A stretch of 64,000 nt of DNA. Origin: Ciborinia camelliae (lineage: Eukaryota > Ascomycota > Leotiomycetes > Helotiales > Sclerotiniaceae). The position numbers and the translations under genes are program-made. The DNA is taken from contig JANPYM010000006.1 of the NCBI GenBank assembly GCA_025890175.1, positions 1,426,112-1,490,111 on the forward strand, written 5' to 3'. The notes under the pieces were generated by a model that did no database searches, was not told the origin of the DNA, and was given only the letters and a program-made list of their open reading frames with translations. This document shows positions 9,888-22,599 of this stretch, piece by piece. Numbering within the stretch: the first letter of the stretch is position 1; each line of letters opens with the position of its first letter.

Positions 9888-12079
9888 CTAAGGCAAACTC
9901 ATAAACAACTTCAACAACATTGGATAATTCGGGGTGCCCAACCCGGTCGCAGGATCCCAACCCTCAATCGCCGCGAACCCGTCGGATCCACAGCCGACAT
10001 TCGTTCCATTAACGATATCATGAAGGGCCCAGGCATTCTTATACAGGGTTGGGTTGACGAAACCAATGGGGCCCTTGCCCTTTGCGAGTCTCTCCTCATT
10101 GATCAAAGTAAAGACGGATGCGAAGAGGGGAGAGGCGAGAGAAGATCCGTACCAATGATAATCAAGACCATCGAGATGCGCGCGGAAATTCGCCCCGTTG
10201 GCCGAGATATCGGGGAAGCCGCGTCCGATGCGGTTGTAGAGGCCGGTGGTGGTGTTGACGTCGACTTCGAATTCCGAGTAGTAGGGGTAGGAGAGGTTGG
10301 CGGTTTCGAAATACGTCGCCACGGCCGAGCTTTGATATGACGGGATGGGGAAGTAGTTGGAGAATCCTCCCGCGCTGGTGAAGTTGGATGCGGTGCCCCC
10401 GAGGTTGACGTGCATGACGGATTCGCCATCCTTGACGGTTTGGTTGGCGTAGAGCATCGTGGCGCCCACGGAAGTTATGTAGGGGCAGTTACCGGGGTAT
10501 TGAGGGTTGAAGATCTTGCCTTCGGGACCGAGACAGCCATTTGCAGCGCCATCGCCTGGGAAAGAAGAGACACCGTAATCACCGGAGGCGGTAAGGATGG
10601 AGTGTCCTTGAAGACCGAGTTTCATGAATTCATTGCATTGACGCTTGGTGTAGGCAATTGGGAGATCAGCTTCAGCTTGACCGTAGGATGCTGAGATGAC
10701 GTTGGTGGGTTTGTAGACTCCACATTGGCGTGTTCCGTTCCACCCACCAGCTTGTGTATCAGGGTAAACTGGATCGATTGATGGGTCATCTCCGGTCTCT
10801 CCATATGCAGTGTAGTTGCAGTAAGACTACAGGGGATTAGTGATGATCGGATCGAAAAGGCTTATCAACTTACTCCGTCAAGTGCATCAAGGAAAGTATT
10901 GAACAAGTTAGTGGTTGCAACCTCTTCTGGCTCGTAAATTTGATCATCAACCTGGTAGAGGGTGACAGTCTGAGGATAAATAAGGGAGAATGCCATATCA
11001 ATGTCGATATCAGATTCACCTGTATTGAGAGAACTGTCGGCGGGAACAGAAAAGTTTGCTCCATCAATGAGTGCTGGGATAGGGTAGGTTCCTTGAGGAA
11101 CCCAAGGGGCGTACTCGGCATAGAAGTGATCAAGATCTGACTTTGCAAAGTAATCTCCTTGCTCGTACAATCCGAGAGAGTTACCTGAAGCATTCAAGGT
11201 AGCGGTAGGAATATCGTACATGGCTTTGATACAAGTAGGTGTCATGTTTGAGCCACAACCTTGGAGATCGCTAGCAAGATGGCCATGTGGGTGTGGGTGT
11301 GGGGTCCACTCATAAGTTGATGCAGGTGGGTGTGGATTTGTCTTCGCAAGGCGATTTTTTCGCTTGGAAATGTAAGGTGTGGATCGCTTGGTCTTTACAC
11401 TTCTTTTCTTGACGGGTGAAAGCTTGACACCAGGTGTAATATAATCGATATGTGGTACGAGATGCTCTGGAAGATGGTATCTTGGGGTTCGGGTTAGTAA
11501 AGAAAGAAATCAAATGAGGATAGATAATTCATACTCATCACATCCAACCCGAACACTTGAGCTATGTTTATGTTCATGTTCGTGAAACTCGGCTCGGAGT
11601 AGACGTTCAGCCTCTTCAACTGAAGCATCAAATGCCAACCATCCTTTGTTTTCGTAATGAGAGATTCGAGAATCATGAATTCCGGACGAAGTAAGCCAAG
11701 CTTTAACGGACTTGAGAGTTTCTTCTGGAGGAGCGAACTTGTCGTGAACTTCCTTTGATGACCAATATTTACCATAATTTGGAGAGTCTGGATCGGAACT
11801 GAAAATTATTAGCTCCAATTCGCTCAATTGGATATGGTCACGCAAGATAAAACAGAGAAGAACTTACATCTCCATGAGGTAGTCATAACCACTGTCCAGA
11901 TTGGTTTGGCTCAAACCAATTCTCATTGGCACAATTGCACTTCCTTCAATTCGAGAACCTTTCACCCAATCCGAGGGTGGTGCATCTCTCTTTTCGTGCA
12001 CGACATGCTTGATTGATGGAGGGGCAGCATTCGCTAGTGCCGCAATGGCAAGAGAGACAACGGATACTCGTACCAACAT
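9888..12079 (-). CDS. Secreted sedolisin (peptidase S53, tripeptidyl-peptidase type)
   Basis: Four exons, 12079-11868, 11798-11535, 11480-10874 and 10826-9888, join to 673 residues. A signal peptide (MLVRVSVVSLAIAALANA) precedes an S53 prodomain (SDPDSPNYGKYWS, then VGCDEYHLP across the second junction). The catalytic domain starts near residue 225. The Glu/Asp pair is E314 and D318 in GESDIDID, the oxyanion Asp is D444 in TASGDYGV, and the nucleophile is S590 in YGSSLASP (usual family form GTSASxP). The calcium-loop region WDPATGLGTPNY is near the C-terminus. Family members are acid-active secreted serine-carboxyl peptidases that release tripeptides from proteins in the surroundings. His-rich patches (HEHEHKH in the propeptide, PHPHPHGH at the pro/catalytic border) might help pH sensing, which is speculation. 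Intron 2 (54 nt) has a TACTAAC branch site. Confidence 0.93.
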
Positions 12080-13972
12080 CTTGAACTGAACTGATACGAA
12101 ATAAAGAACAAACGCGTGTAGAACACCTTCACAGAATTGAGGGGAATGGGTCTTTTAAATCAATCACTGATTGACAATTTCGTCCTACCGGTATCTCCTC
12201 TTCTGGGATCAAATTTAATCGTACATGAAAACATGCAGTCACCGCAGGGCTTCCTGCAGCTTCCCATGCTTGATATCGGATAAGAAATGGTAGAGATGGA
12301 TATCATAGCGCTAGGTATCTTGCACAAACATCTAATCAGGAAGGTAGAGAGCGGTAAAGAACAAGGATCTCATCTACCGTGCTACCGTCCATTGGTGGTT
12401 GAATGAGTTTGGTGTCCGTACCTGAATACATTAAATGAAAAGCTTATCTTTTTTCGGTGGAGACGGACGGGAGTCGGGACATGCAGGTGGTCCTTGCAGA
12501 TAGCACGCGAGTTGCTGGAAGCTGCCTTGACCTGTGACCTGGCCTGCAGATGTGAAGTTGCTGGAGAAAAGATGCCGGAAAAGAGACCTTTGAGGCCTTT
12601 TCCGAAGCTTATCTAGTCAGAGTACGGACACTTGCCGTTTGCCGATTGAAATTGTCTGATATAATAAGATAGATACAGCAAAACCTCTCTATAAGGATCC
12701 TCTATATAAGGATAACCTCTCTATTAGGATTAAATTTTGGGTTCCGTTGAATTTTAGATATAGAAAATGTCTATATCCTTATATCCCCTCTATAAGGATT
12801 ATTCTTTGTAGTTGAGGGTCCCAAAATTGAAATCTAGCCTATCATAATCCTCTATATAAGAATATTTTTTTAAGTATAAAATATTTATGAAAATTATACT
12901 AAATTTATACCCGATCGGAATTGGTCGGGATCCACATACCCAAAATTGATCTAAATTAGGCCAAAATGCTACCCCACCAGGATTAGCCGGAACTCTATAA
13001 AAGGATACCTCTCTATATCCTTATATTTGGCGCTAAAAAAAACATTCTTATAGAGAGGTTTTGCTGTACCTACCTAGTAGATCTGGCGGTGTACTCCGTA
13101 AGCAGTACAGGTTCGGTACGGTACAGGTTTGAGTGATTATGGATCATGAATCATGAATTACGGAGTATGATGGATGATATATTGGCTCCAGCCTCCAGGG
13201 CCTGGGATCAACCAATGAATGATATTCGATGTTTGTAAACAATCGAGATTCAATCATCCATCCATGACATATCGTATACGGAGAATATCTTCATATATAG
13301 GTTCGGAGTATATATGAATAGATAACCTTATACCGATATCAAGAGGTTCGTATAAGGTGTTCAAGAGGAGAGAAGCTTGGTCCCTTAATTACCTAGGTAG
13401 GTAATAGGTAGAGTAAGGTATGTGCTTACCCGAGTAATCGGATTGAGTCGGGTAGATAGAGCTCTCGTATCATTTCTGGCTCGGGGACTCGGGAATTAAT
13501 TTATCCATCAATTCATCAATTCATCCAAACTTGACTCTTTTGCTTCTATCTAAATGATTATCTCATTCATAAGTTCGGATTATAATAATGTAGGTATAGA
13601 TACATGTACATGTATATGTATATGTATTACCCCAAAATCTTTCGAATATGGATACCTAGGTAGGTAGTGAAGAAGATGATATTGGATTCAACAATAACCT
13701 TACCTAGGTGATGGAACTTTACAGTACTGTACTGTAAAGTCAAAACAACATGAAGATTATATATCTCTCACATTGATTCTTCCGAAGTACAAAGCTCATT
13801 GATCATTAGCTTACATGACTTCCAATATGGTGATTGTACAGAACGGGTGAGAACGGAAGGGCAACGACATTTTTCGTTACATTATGAGTCAATTTTTCTA
13901 ATGATGATGAGTATAAAAGGAAGAAAAATAAAGATATCACTCACAGAACAGTGATCATAATAAATTATCAAA
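12080..13972. other. Divergent intergenic region with MITE
   Basis: Promoters of the sedolisin (-) and the gene at 13973 (+). It contains the MITE at 12676-13066, several CCTAGGTAGGTA motifs (13390-13710) and a near-perfect palindrome (arms ACTTTACAGTA, 3-nt centre) around 13717-13741. No coding gene is seen. Confidence 0.5.
12674..13068. mobile_element. MITE with 20-bp terminal inverted repeats and TA target duplication
   Basis: The element body (12676-13066, 391 bp) begins CAGCAAAACCTCTCTATAAG and ends with the exact reverse complement of those 20 bases. Both ends are flanked by TA, the target duplication of Tc1/mariner-pogo transposases. Inside, degenerate copies of CTCTATATAAGGAT recur near both ends as subterminal repeats. 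There is no open frame of useful length, so it is non-autonomous and would need a transposase from elsewhere. The perfect ends suggest it moved fairly recently. It sits about 0.6 kb upstream of the sedolisin start. Confidence 0.88.
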
Positions 13973-14821
13973 ATGTCATCCTTTCTCTCCAAACCCGCCG
14001 TTTCGAAATTACTTCTGGGTACTGCAGCGTTTGGCGTGGGCTGGGGTCTCAAAAACTTCGAAATATATCTGAATGACCATCCTCTTTCAGCCGCGAGGTC
14101 GGCCACCATCAAGTCATCCCGGCAATTATCACCATCATTCGCGTCGAGCTCCCAATCTTTTTCAACGATAGTCAATCCAAGGAATCATATGGGCATTGCA
14201 GATTCCTACCAAATTCGATTATCGAAAGCGGATATTCGAGAGAGGAGTGATGAGGAGATATTGGCCACATTTACTCGAGGGTTCTTCGCGGGTTGGATCT
14301 TCACTCCCGAGCGATATCTCATAGCATCCTTACGATCCGTTGGTCTGAAGTTCTTACCTTGTGGATTTTCCAGTCAGTATTAACTATTTTTGTAATTCCC
14401 ATCGAAGAACAAATGTTCCTGCAATAGCATAGCTGTACTCAAAAAAGTTCCCACAGGAATTCCATCTCCGGGGCCATTATTGGACTTGGAGTCAGTCTCC
14501 AGCAGGGCATTACCACCTCCACATTCCCTTTTATTTGGAGGTAGTTTTATGGTCCTCTTTACGAAATCCGAGCCCGATCCACTTGCGAACTCTCCTAGTT
14601 GCGTTGAGATTGGATTTGGAGATGATCGCAAACAATTCTCGGGGATGCATAGTTTCGAGCTCATTCATGAAGATGATGGAGTCACGATTTGGTATTCTAG
14701 TGTATCATGCAATCCAATGGTTGACAGGCCACTAGTTCCAGATTGGGCATTTTCGCTCCATAGGTTTTATGCGAGGAGTTTATTTAGGGATGGAATCGCT
14801 GCAGTTTTGAAGTCAGAATGA
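13973..14821 (+). CDS. Small conserved hypothetical protein, two exons
   Basis: Proposed exons are 13973-14372 and 14457-14821, giving 254 residues. The donor is a weak GTCAGT; the acceptor is CCCACAG. This junction keeps one frame and gives CGFSRIPSPGPLLDLES, but the donor should be checked. A short hydrophobic N-terminal stretch (KLLLGTAAFGVGWGL) may be a mitochondrial or membrane targeting segment. The middle has TRGFFAGWIFTPERYLIASL, and the second exon FGGSFMVLF and WAFSLHRFYARSLFRDGI. Similar small proteins of unknown function occur in filamentous fungi (recalled, not searched). No catalytic motif is visible. Confidence 0.7.
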
Positions 14822-15392
14822 GGAGAAAGTGTGTGAAGTGTCAATGATTGTTCGTAAGGTGGAAGGAAGGAAACGGCTGGCGGTAATCGGTTTATAAATG
14901 TTGATATTATTTTAATATTGAAATTGAAATGAAAAAAAGGTACTTCAAGTTGTATGTGAAGTATAAATGGTCGTTTACAAGGTCGAAGGAGGAAAGCAAA
15001 GGGTTGATGAATGCTAAATTTCCAGCATTTATTCTAGTTACCTAGGTATTTATATACCCTATTTGAGGATGTCACGCTTCAATTCCATTTGAAGTTTTCC
15101 CCTTCCCTTCACAACCCCAAAATTTATACTTTATCGCAATATAAGAGATTTAGCAAGAATGATCGTACTCAACGAGATGCATTCCTTTATACTTTCTCAT
15201 AAAACTCATGTCCTCATGATATTCTCCTCAATTACCACAATTCATCATTACAGTAGTTAACCCCTATATTTACATACTGGATACCGACACTCTCCTTACA
15301 TCTCAGATATTGCTAGATATTATTTGCACGATCATTCAAACCAGACCTAAGCATACATTATTAACCTCAAGAAAAATACGATATACAAAAAC
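14822..15392. other. Intergenic gap, tandem genes
   Basis: 3' flank of the small hypothetical gene and promoter of the calpain-like gene. A TACCTAGGTATT motif lies near 15040. Nothing else is seen. Confidence 0.5.
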
Positions 15393-18039
15393 ATGGCAGT
15401 CAGCACCTCAACCTCATCTACCCAAGAAGTCCTCGATGCTTTCTGGAAGAAGAACCTCAAATCCGATGGAATCATTGCCAAGCGTATGTTTGGTTCAAAC
15501 GAGACGTGAGATCAGACTGACAGTTCTCAGCACCGAATATCCTTCCTAAGAATATTTACGAAAGGCTTGTCGGTGGACACAAACCTAAGAGTAACGTCTC
15601 CGGTTGTACCGTCGACACCTCGTACTATGCGGCGGTACAAGAATGCGAAGCCAAAGTTGCAGCTATCATAGCAGAATGTCGACGTAACAATACCAAATAT
15701 ACTGATAATGAATTTGATCTCGATGATATGGATTATTGTCTCAAACCTCTCACGGCCACAGTACCTGGTACATTAAATGGAAAGAGGAATACAGGCCTAG
15801 AATCTCCAAGGAAGGCTCACATTACTAGGACGGTCATTAGAAGAACCGGAGCCGTCAAGTTGACTGCGACGAAAGTACGAGAACCGGCCTGTTCGAAAAG
15901 AGTCGGGGATATCTTCGAAAACCCTCAATTTTTCATGGAGCATGAAGCTCATGTGCAGGATATACGACAGGGTTCCGAGGGAGATTGTTGGTTCATATCT
16001 TCGTTGGGCTGTCTGACCGTCGACGAGGCATTTCCTCGACTGATCAACAAGCTATGCCCCAAGAAAGCACGAGATGAAGAAATCGGCGTGTATGGGTTTG
16101 TTTTCTATCGCGATGGCGAATGGGTTTCGGAAGTGGTCGACGACAAACTCTACCTTACGAATCCCGATTATGATGATTGTGATGATGACCGGAGATCGGT
16201 TTGGGATCGTTCGCATGGGAGATTAGATCCCGAAGCTTCGCGTGCGGAGTATAAGAAGACGTTTCAAACGGGCTCGGATGCGCTGTTCTTTGGATCATGT
16301 GCGGATCCGAATGAGACTTGGGTTCCGTTGATTGAGAAGGCTTTTGCTAAGATTCATGGAGGTTTTGATTCGATTAACGGGGGCTGGCCAGGGTAAGCAC
16401 TCTATTGCTATGGCAAATGCGCGTAGTTTACTCTAACCAATTACTAGTGAGGGTGTTGAAGATCTTACTGGTGGGGTTACCACCGAGTTTCTTTCATCCA
16501 ATATACTCGACCAAGATTCTTTCTGGACCGATGGCTTCATGAAAGTCGGCAAGGATTTTATATTCAGCGCGGGTACAAAAGATTACAACCATCCTGATCC
16601 AAACGAGCTCGGAAGACAAGGGATTGAAGACGACCATGCCTACTCTTTGCTCCGAGCCGTGGAATATCAAGGAAATCGTCTTTGTCTTGTGAAGAATCCC
16701 TGGGGCGAAACCGAATGGAACGGACCATGGTCTGATGGCTCCAAGGAATGGACTCCTGAAGCCCTTCATGCCCTCAAACACAAATTTGGAAATGAAGGTA
16801 TTTTCTGGATGCCCTACGAGGATTTCCTCGCTCGATACGATGAGATTTGGAGAACGAGGCTCTTTCATTGTGATTGGTTAAATTGGAATGTTACCCAGCA
16901 TTGGACAACCGTAAACGTACCTTGGTCTGGAGAGTGAGTATCTCTGCATGATTTTCACAGTTCCCTTTTCTTTCAAGTCCAAAAATCATCATGCTCACAT
17001 CTCTAGTTACAACGAAACGTCATTCCACTTCACCATCCCCGTGGCCACCACCACCGTAATCGTGCTCTCCCAACTCGACACCCGCTACTTTGGCGGTCTC
17101 ACAGGTCAATACACCTACTCCCTGTCTTTCCATCTGCGCACCTCGGGCGAAGAATCCCACATCATCAGCGGCTATTCCAGCGGTGATCGATCGGCCACCA
17201 CCGAGATCTTCCTCGACGCAGGTACTTATGAAGTCTACCTCCAAATTACAGGATATCGCGACGAAACACTTCCCAAGATCGAAGATGTGGTCCGGCAGAA
17301 TTGGCTCGATAGGAGAGATAAACTCATTCAAATGGGAATGAGACATGATACGGCATATGCGAAGGGTACAATGCCCAAGGATTATTGGAGCAAAGAGGAG
17401 AAAATATCTCCCACTCCACCCGCTACCCTCACCACACCACAATCCACACCACCATCCACACCACCATCCACACCACCCGCGACAGATACCACGGACGCGA
17501 CGAAAGATGTCTGGAACGCATCATGTGTGGTGGGACTCAAGATCTACACGTACCAAACGATATCCATCATCGGATTAGGAAAAGCGAGGCACGCGGCGCG
17601 GAAGATGGGAGTGTTGGCGGGGGAAAGGGAATTGGGTATTCGTAAGCTGCTTTCTTCTCTTCATGATGTGTTTGCGGATGACTTACGAAAGGTGAAGATC
17701 AAGAGGAAGAAAAAAAGTTGGAGGGTTAGGTGCGAGTTTGTGGATGGGGGGTGGCGGGAGAAGGTTGGTTGGGCCGGGGGTGAGGGGGATGGTGGTGGTG
17801 GGCGGGGGCGTGGGATACAGGGATTAAAAACTACAAAACTTATTTCTTTACTTGATGATACTTTGACGTGGGATTTGAGAAGCGTGGGGGTGAAGATGAA
17901 AAAGAAAAGTTTGAGAATTAAATGGAGGTTTGTGGATAGGACGTTGCCGCTAGTGGGTGATGGGGGAGAGGGAGGGGGGATAAGTAGAAAGAGAGGGAGG
18001 AAGGGAAGGAAAAGAGGAAGGAAATGGAAGAATAAATAA
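15393..18039 (+). CDS. Calpain-like cysteine protease (peptidase C2)
   Basis: Exons 15393-15483, 15531-16392, 16448-16933 and 17007-18039 join to 823 residues. The calpain catalytic triad is complete: Cys183 in QGSEGDCWFISSLGCL, His381 in EDDHAYSLL and Asn401 in LVKNPWGETEW. GGWPGEGVEDLTGG is rebuilt across the second intron and is typical of the domain. A C2-like beta domain follows (about 480-570, SFHFTIPVATTTVIV). Calpains cut target proteins at limited sites inside the cell, usually under calcium control. No MIT domain is seen, so it is not a clear PalB/Rim13. After a Pro/Thr linker (TPPSTPPSTPP) comes a basic tail with two copies of a 34-residue module (693-726 and 757-790) joined by a Gly-rich stretch. 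The tail ends in Lys/Arg (GRKRGRKWKNK), which could be a nuclear or nucleic-acid binding signal. Confidence 0.9.
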
Positions 18040-20375
18040 ATTGATAGAGCTGTGAGGGAGAGGAGTAGAGATGTATACGTTCATTCAATATCCTAATACT
18101 ACCTATTAATACCTAAAAAGGGAATACTCACCGTGACTGGTAAATTCATACGGAAAACTATACCCACCCACTACCAAACTGCACTGGTAAAATATCAACA
18201 GATTTATAATTTTAGTATACCAAAAACCTGATCATATTATAATAAGCAACATCAAAAACCCAATCTAAAATTTAAGATCCAAATATAAACATACCCTTCC
18301 TCCCTCGGAGTCCCTCCCCCCCTACCCACTTTACCTACCTTAACCCTAGGTACCTTATAACCTTTTATAACCACCTCCCACCTCCCACCTGCTACCAAAC
18401 CACAAACCCGCCTACCAAACATCCTCCCAAATTCCACTCCCAAATTCCCCTCCCTAATAAAAATCTTATTTCCCTACCTCTCTAACTCCCTACCTATCTC
18501 TCTACTTTTTTTCGCTTCAAAAAACATCCAAAAAGCGTCCAAAAAAATTCAATCCTCCTTTCAAAGAACGTCTCATCACTTCCTTTCATCCATCCACTCA
18601 CTCTCTTCATCAAAAAGATATCGAAAATATATTTTTTTAAATTTTTATTTAGGGTTCTGAGTCTTTGTTGGAAGGCGGTTTAAGGTTTGAGGTTTGTGGT
18701 GGGCAAGAGGGGGAGAAGGAGGGCGGGAGGTTTGTCATGGTTATGAGATGGGATCGTAGGGGTTAATTAATATAGCTTCTTTTTGGGACAATTCCAGATA
18801 TATACTGTACGTTATCTAATCATACATCAACAATCATACATCCTATATAAACAATCGCATATTTGTTCAAAATAAACACTTCAATATTTCACAATCATTT
18901 ATTGTTTTTAGAAAATCTGAAATTTTAACTTGCGCATGGGATGGCGCATATTTCGAGAGTTGTCCGGAAATGATAGCAGAGGGGTCATGGTCTAGTGGTC
19001 TGGTATGGCGGGTGAGATTGAGGGGTTGAAGCGAGTTGAGTTAAGTTGGATTTTCGAGTCGGATGTCAGAGAGTAGGTACTGCAGGATATTTTATTTTAA
19101 TCAGTTCTCCGGATTGCAATTTCAATTGTAATATTCAACACTAATCTACAAAATAAGGCAAGTTTCGGAATATTAATCAGCTAGGTAGAAGGGTATTTAG
19201 ATAGTCATGGATCGTGATGTAGAAAATGTATATTGAAGCTATAAATGCGATACAATTGCTAGCCATGTAGTAGGTAGTCGACCATTGCGATTCATTGGGA
19301 AGAAATAGATATCTGTATTTGTGTTGAATTCTAGGTATATCTCTGAATCAAGATGTATGAGATACGAGGTTCATGAATGAGTTGATGTTAATATAGATAG
19401 GTACCGAACGGCATCCATTTACAAACCGTGACGTCTTCGGATTATGATTGTTTTATCCAGGATCGGATATATATTTCGAGCGTTGAAATACATTACTGTA
19501 AGGTATCTTGTATAGCATACCTTATGTATATCAAACCTCCCAAATTCGAATCCCCGTCTAGTAAATTAATTGTAGCAAATTTTCATTTTAGTCACGCATC
19601 GTGATAAGATTTCTTGTTCCGGCGAACGCAAAAAAATAAAAGTAGCTGAAACTGGAATATATAAGAAATACCCACTGGTTCATTCGCATCACAGCTATCC
19701 CAGATCTATGGTATATGATGTAAATTGGTCGCTGGCTATACTCAATGAAGAAAATATATCTACTTGTATACTTCAGACACCGCAAGGTCGTTTTAAATGT
19801 ATTCTTTACATTTTCTATCACATGAGATAATCAAGGGCCTGTTTTTGTGTTATTGGAGAAGCTCTGGTTCCTTCGGAATCTCATAGTCTAATATATTGTT
19901 TCTATTCAAACTTCTGAACTTTTTGAAAAGAGAAAGACTGAGTGCGCACGGTATCATTAGTGTTCTGCCGCTGATTCTTCTCTACGATTAAAAACTTACT
20001 CCCCTTTTCATCCTCGTCTATTTTCTCTTCTACGGAGAAAGGAAAGGAGGTTGTGAGAAATATCAGAATGTAGAATGCGTATATGTGAAATTTTCCTCCT
20101 GTTATGGTTGATCTGTCTTTTATTTCACATCCATATTTCGAGTCTAATTTGTATTTTTATAGTCCCGATAGCAATAATTTCCGTGATTGAACCTGTGCAG
20201 CTATTTATCGGTGCAGATTTAATGATTCATGATTCGAAAATAACTCAGATTTCCGTCAACCCCCTCATACCTTGCTCCCCATTAGATCCAAAATTCTCAA
20301 TGCACTTCCCGCCGAATATGAACTTCCCATAACTAAACAATCCATCGCGTGATTTTGATATCTAATTTTTGCAGC
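18040..20375. other. Gene-poor AT-rich region
   Basis: 3' flank of the calpain-like gene, followed by AT-rich DNA with CT-rich patches (18290-18500) and many TATATA runs. Short frames on both strands are not supported by start context, family resemblance or splice logic. A box-A-like tRNA fragment near 18983 is not a complete tRNA. Confidence 0.45.
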
Positions 20376-22599
20376 TTAATCCATTGCCACTACATTATCG
20401 GGTTCCAGGAGCATACTCGACTTCGGAGAGAACTCTTGCCATACTTGGGCGTAGAAACGCATGATAGAGATGTGGTGGTCTGTTATTTTTGAGACTGTCG
20501 GCTTGGAGTTAGCATTCATTGAAGATGAGAGAAAGGGAAAGCGGATGGGGATGAGAAGGCAAAAATACTAACGATCATCCCAATCTGTCGTAAAATTCAC
20601 ATACTTAACCTTACTTACATCTATATCTCTCCAACGCCCTCACCAAACTCTCCATCACCTTCTCCTCATTTCCCCTCTCTCTATGATTAGAAACCACCAC
20701 CCTCGAATTTAACGGGTCCCCAGCATTCAAAATCATCTGTTTCATTCTCCTGAGCGCATATGAAAAAGGAGAAAGAGTAGCCTCTTTACATCCACTTATC
20801 GCAAACCACCATTTTACAGCTTTGGGGACAGTTTGAAGATGATGCTAACCATTCAGAAACCAAGATTTTTGATCTCATTCTACCTATTGAAAATGGCCGG
20901 GCCGGAAGAAATGATCAAGAACCAAGGGTATATCTCCGCGCGAGAGCAATAGGTATTTTTTATTGCCGAGAAATGCGTCTCTATCTGTTTGAACTTGGGC
21001 AATACCCACTGCCGTAGGCTCCCCCCACCCCCCGGCCCCCACAATGAATTTCCATAATGGCATTATCAACGTCCTCTGCAATGAAGGTATAAATAGCAAC
21101 TGTAAATATCAATTGCATATATTCCAGCATCCGAGATCACCTCGTAAAACTGACTGCAAAGAAACCCCCTACTTTGAAGAAATACCCAGCGGATTCTTCT
21201 TCAGATATCGGCTGGGGTATATTTGGAGAGCTTGAATTGTGTATTTTCAAGAACCCCTTTCTGGAAGCATAGTATCAAAGGAATGATTTTACGAACTGAA
21301 TCTCGATGCTTTGCGTTTTCTTACGGAAATACGGACGAGATTATCAAATTCTATGTGCTGTAGAGTTTAGTGCGCATTAATAGTCTAGAAAGCATCAGCC
21401 CACTGCATACCCATGATAATCGAGCGATTCATTCATACCATGATTGCCAGGTTTGGTTGAATTAAGTCTCTGTGTATCCAGCCTGTAGTTGTTGCCTTGT
21501 TGGCAGAGTCCTCTTCATCACTAGTACCACATGTCGTTTTCTTGATCAACTGAGAAGTTCTACTGCTTCTGGTGGCCTTGGGATCTTATCGACTCTCAAG
21601 TAATACCTACAGTAGCATTCTTATTGACCAATAGAAGATTTTGTGACGAGTTGGAAGGTTAAGAAACTCTGTATTATCGCTCCATTTTCTTCATAGTTTT
21701 TTGACAGTTTTCCGAACGTTATGATAGTCAGGGAAAAATTAGAAACCCAACCTGCAAGCAGGCTTGGAGAAAAAGTATTGTATTATTATCCCAAGCTATG
21801 AAGTCGTTCTAGGCCCTGTTGGTATAAGGAAAGGAGACATCAACGGAGATACCAATGGGTTATCATTACTGTAAATTATCCCACCACTCTAGGCTATGAG
21901 GATTGAGTGTATGACCTCGACAGTGGCGAGGCAATTGCGGACACGATGGTATATGCTCGTGGATGGCGTCAATGATTAGATACCTAGAGGTGTAGAGTTG
22001 TTGGTGGGAGACGTTGGAATGCAATTGAGGTCTGAGATTCAGTCATTTCGGGGTCTTTGTACAGACCGACAATCTCACTGTCTCATAGAAAACCCCGATG
22101 ATTCTTGCAAGGCACTAATTATGTAATCTTACATCAATCACCCGCAACGCAACTCACACAACCTTAAAGAAATACTCACTGACATCCTTCGTGGTCAACG
22201 GGGTCTTGACGGTAAACAAAAATTCATATCCCTCCAAGTCCTGTAAGCTCCCACTAGAATACCCAAAATAAAACAAGGGGGAGCACGAGAAACTTTAGCG
22301 TGCATGAATTAGTAAGCAAAGATTCAATTGACCTTGCGCAAACGGAGACTTCACCCATTTTCATCGACATTGCGCAGACTCTGGGGAACACAAATGATTG
22401 AGAGAAAAAGCTTCATATAATGAGAATTCAATTCATCACCAAATGGAAGTCAATCAATCAGTTTTCTTGTATCGTCGAGGAATAATGAGCCACCATACAC
22501 GGGACATAAATCACGTACTCCAGCTTGATAAAGTGTTTCATAAAGTCCTTCAAACCATTCAATGACTTTCGTTATGGCGAAACCCTTTAGACAGTTCAT
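20376..22599 (-). pseudogene. Decayed multi-exon gene, family not recognised
   Basis: Protein-like segments lie in order on the minus strand. There is a possible start (MNCLKGFAITKVIEWFEG, ATG at 22599). A segment with GYEFLFTVKTPLTTKDVS ends at a GTGAGT donor near 22190. EEESAGYFFKVGGFF is near 21190. PKAVKWWFAISGCK and LSPFSYALRRMKQMIL run from about 20850. DVSKVKYVNFTTDWDD ends near 20580. A last exon (SIMRFYAQVWQEFSP) stops at 20376. The segment at 20850-20580 needs a frame change inside a GA-rich run (ggagagatatag), as if one GA unit were lost. Several segments end in stops with no usable splice site. The order and amino-acid texture argue for a former gene, but the family and exon structure are uncertain. 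Confidence 0.4.

Noticed and set aside
18979..19050. tRNA-like start (TGGTCTAGTGGTCTGGTATGG)
   Set aside because: It resembles a box A/D-arm, but no anticodon arm, box B (GGTTCGANTCC) or acceptor pairing follows. The TTCGAATCCCC near 19550 is about 570 nt away, too far to belong to it.
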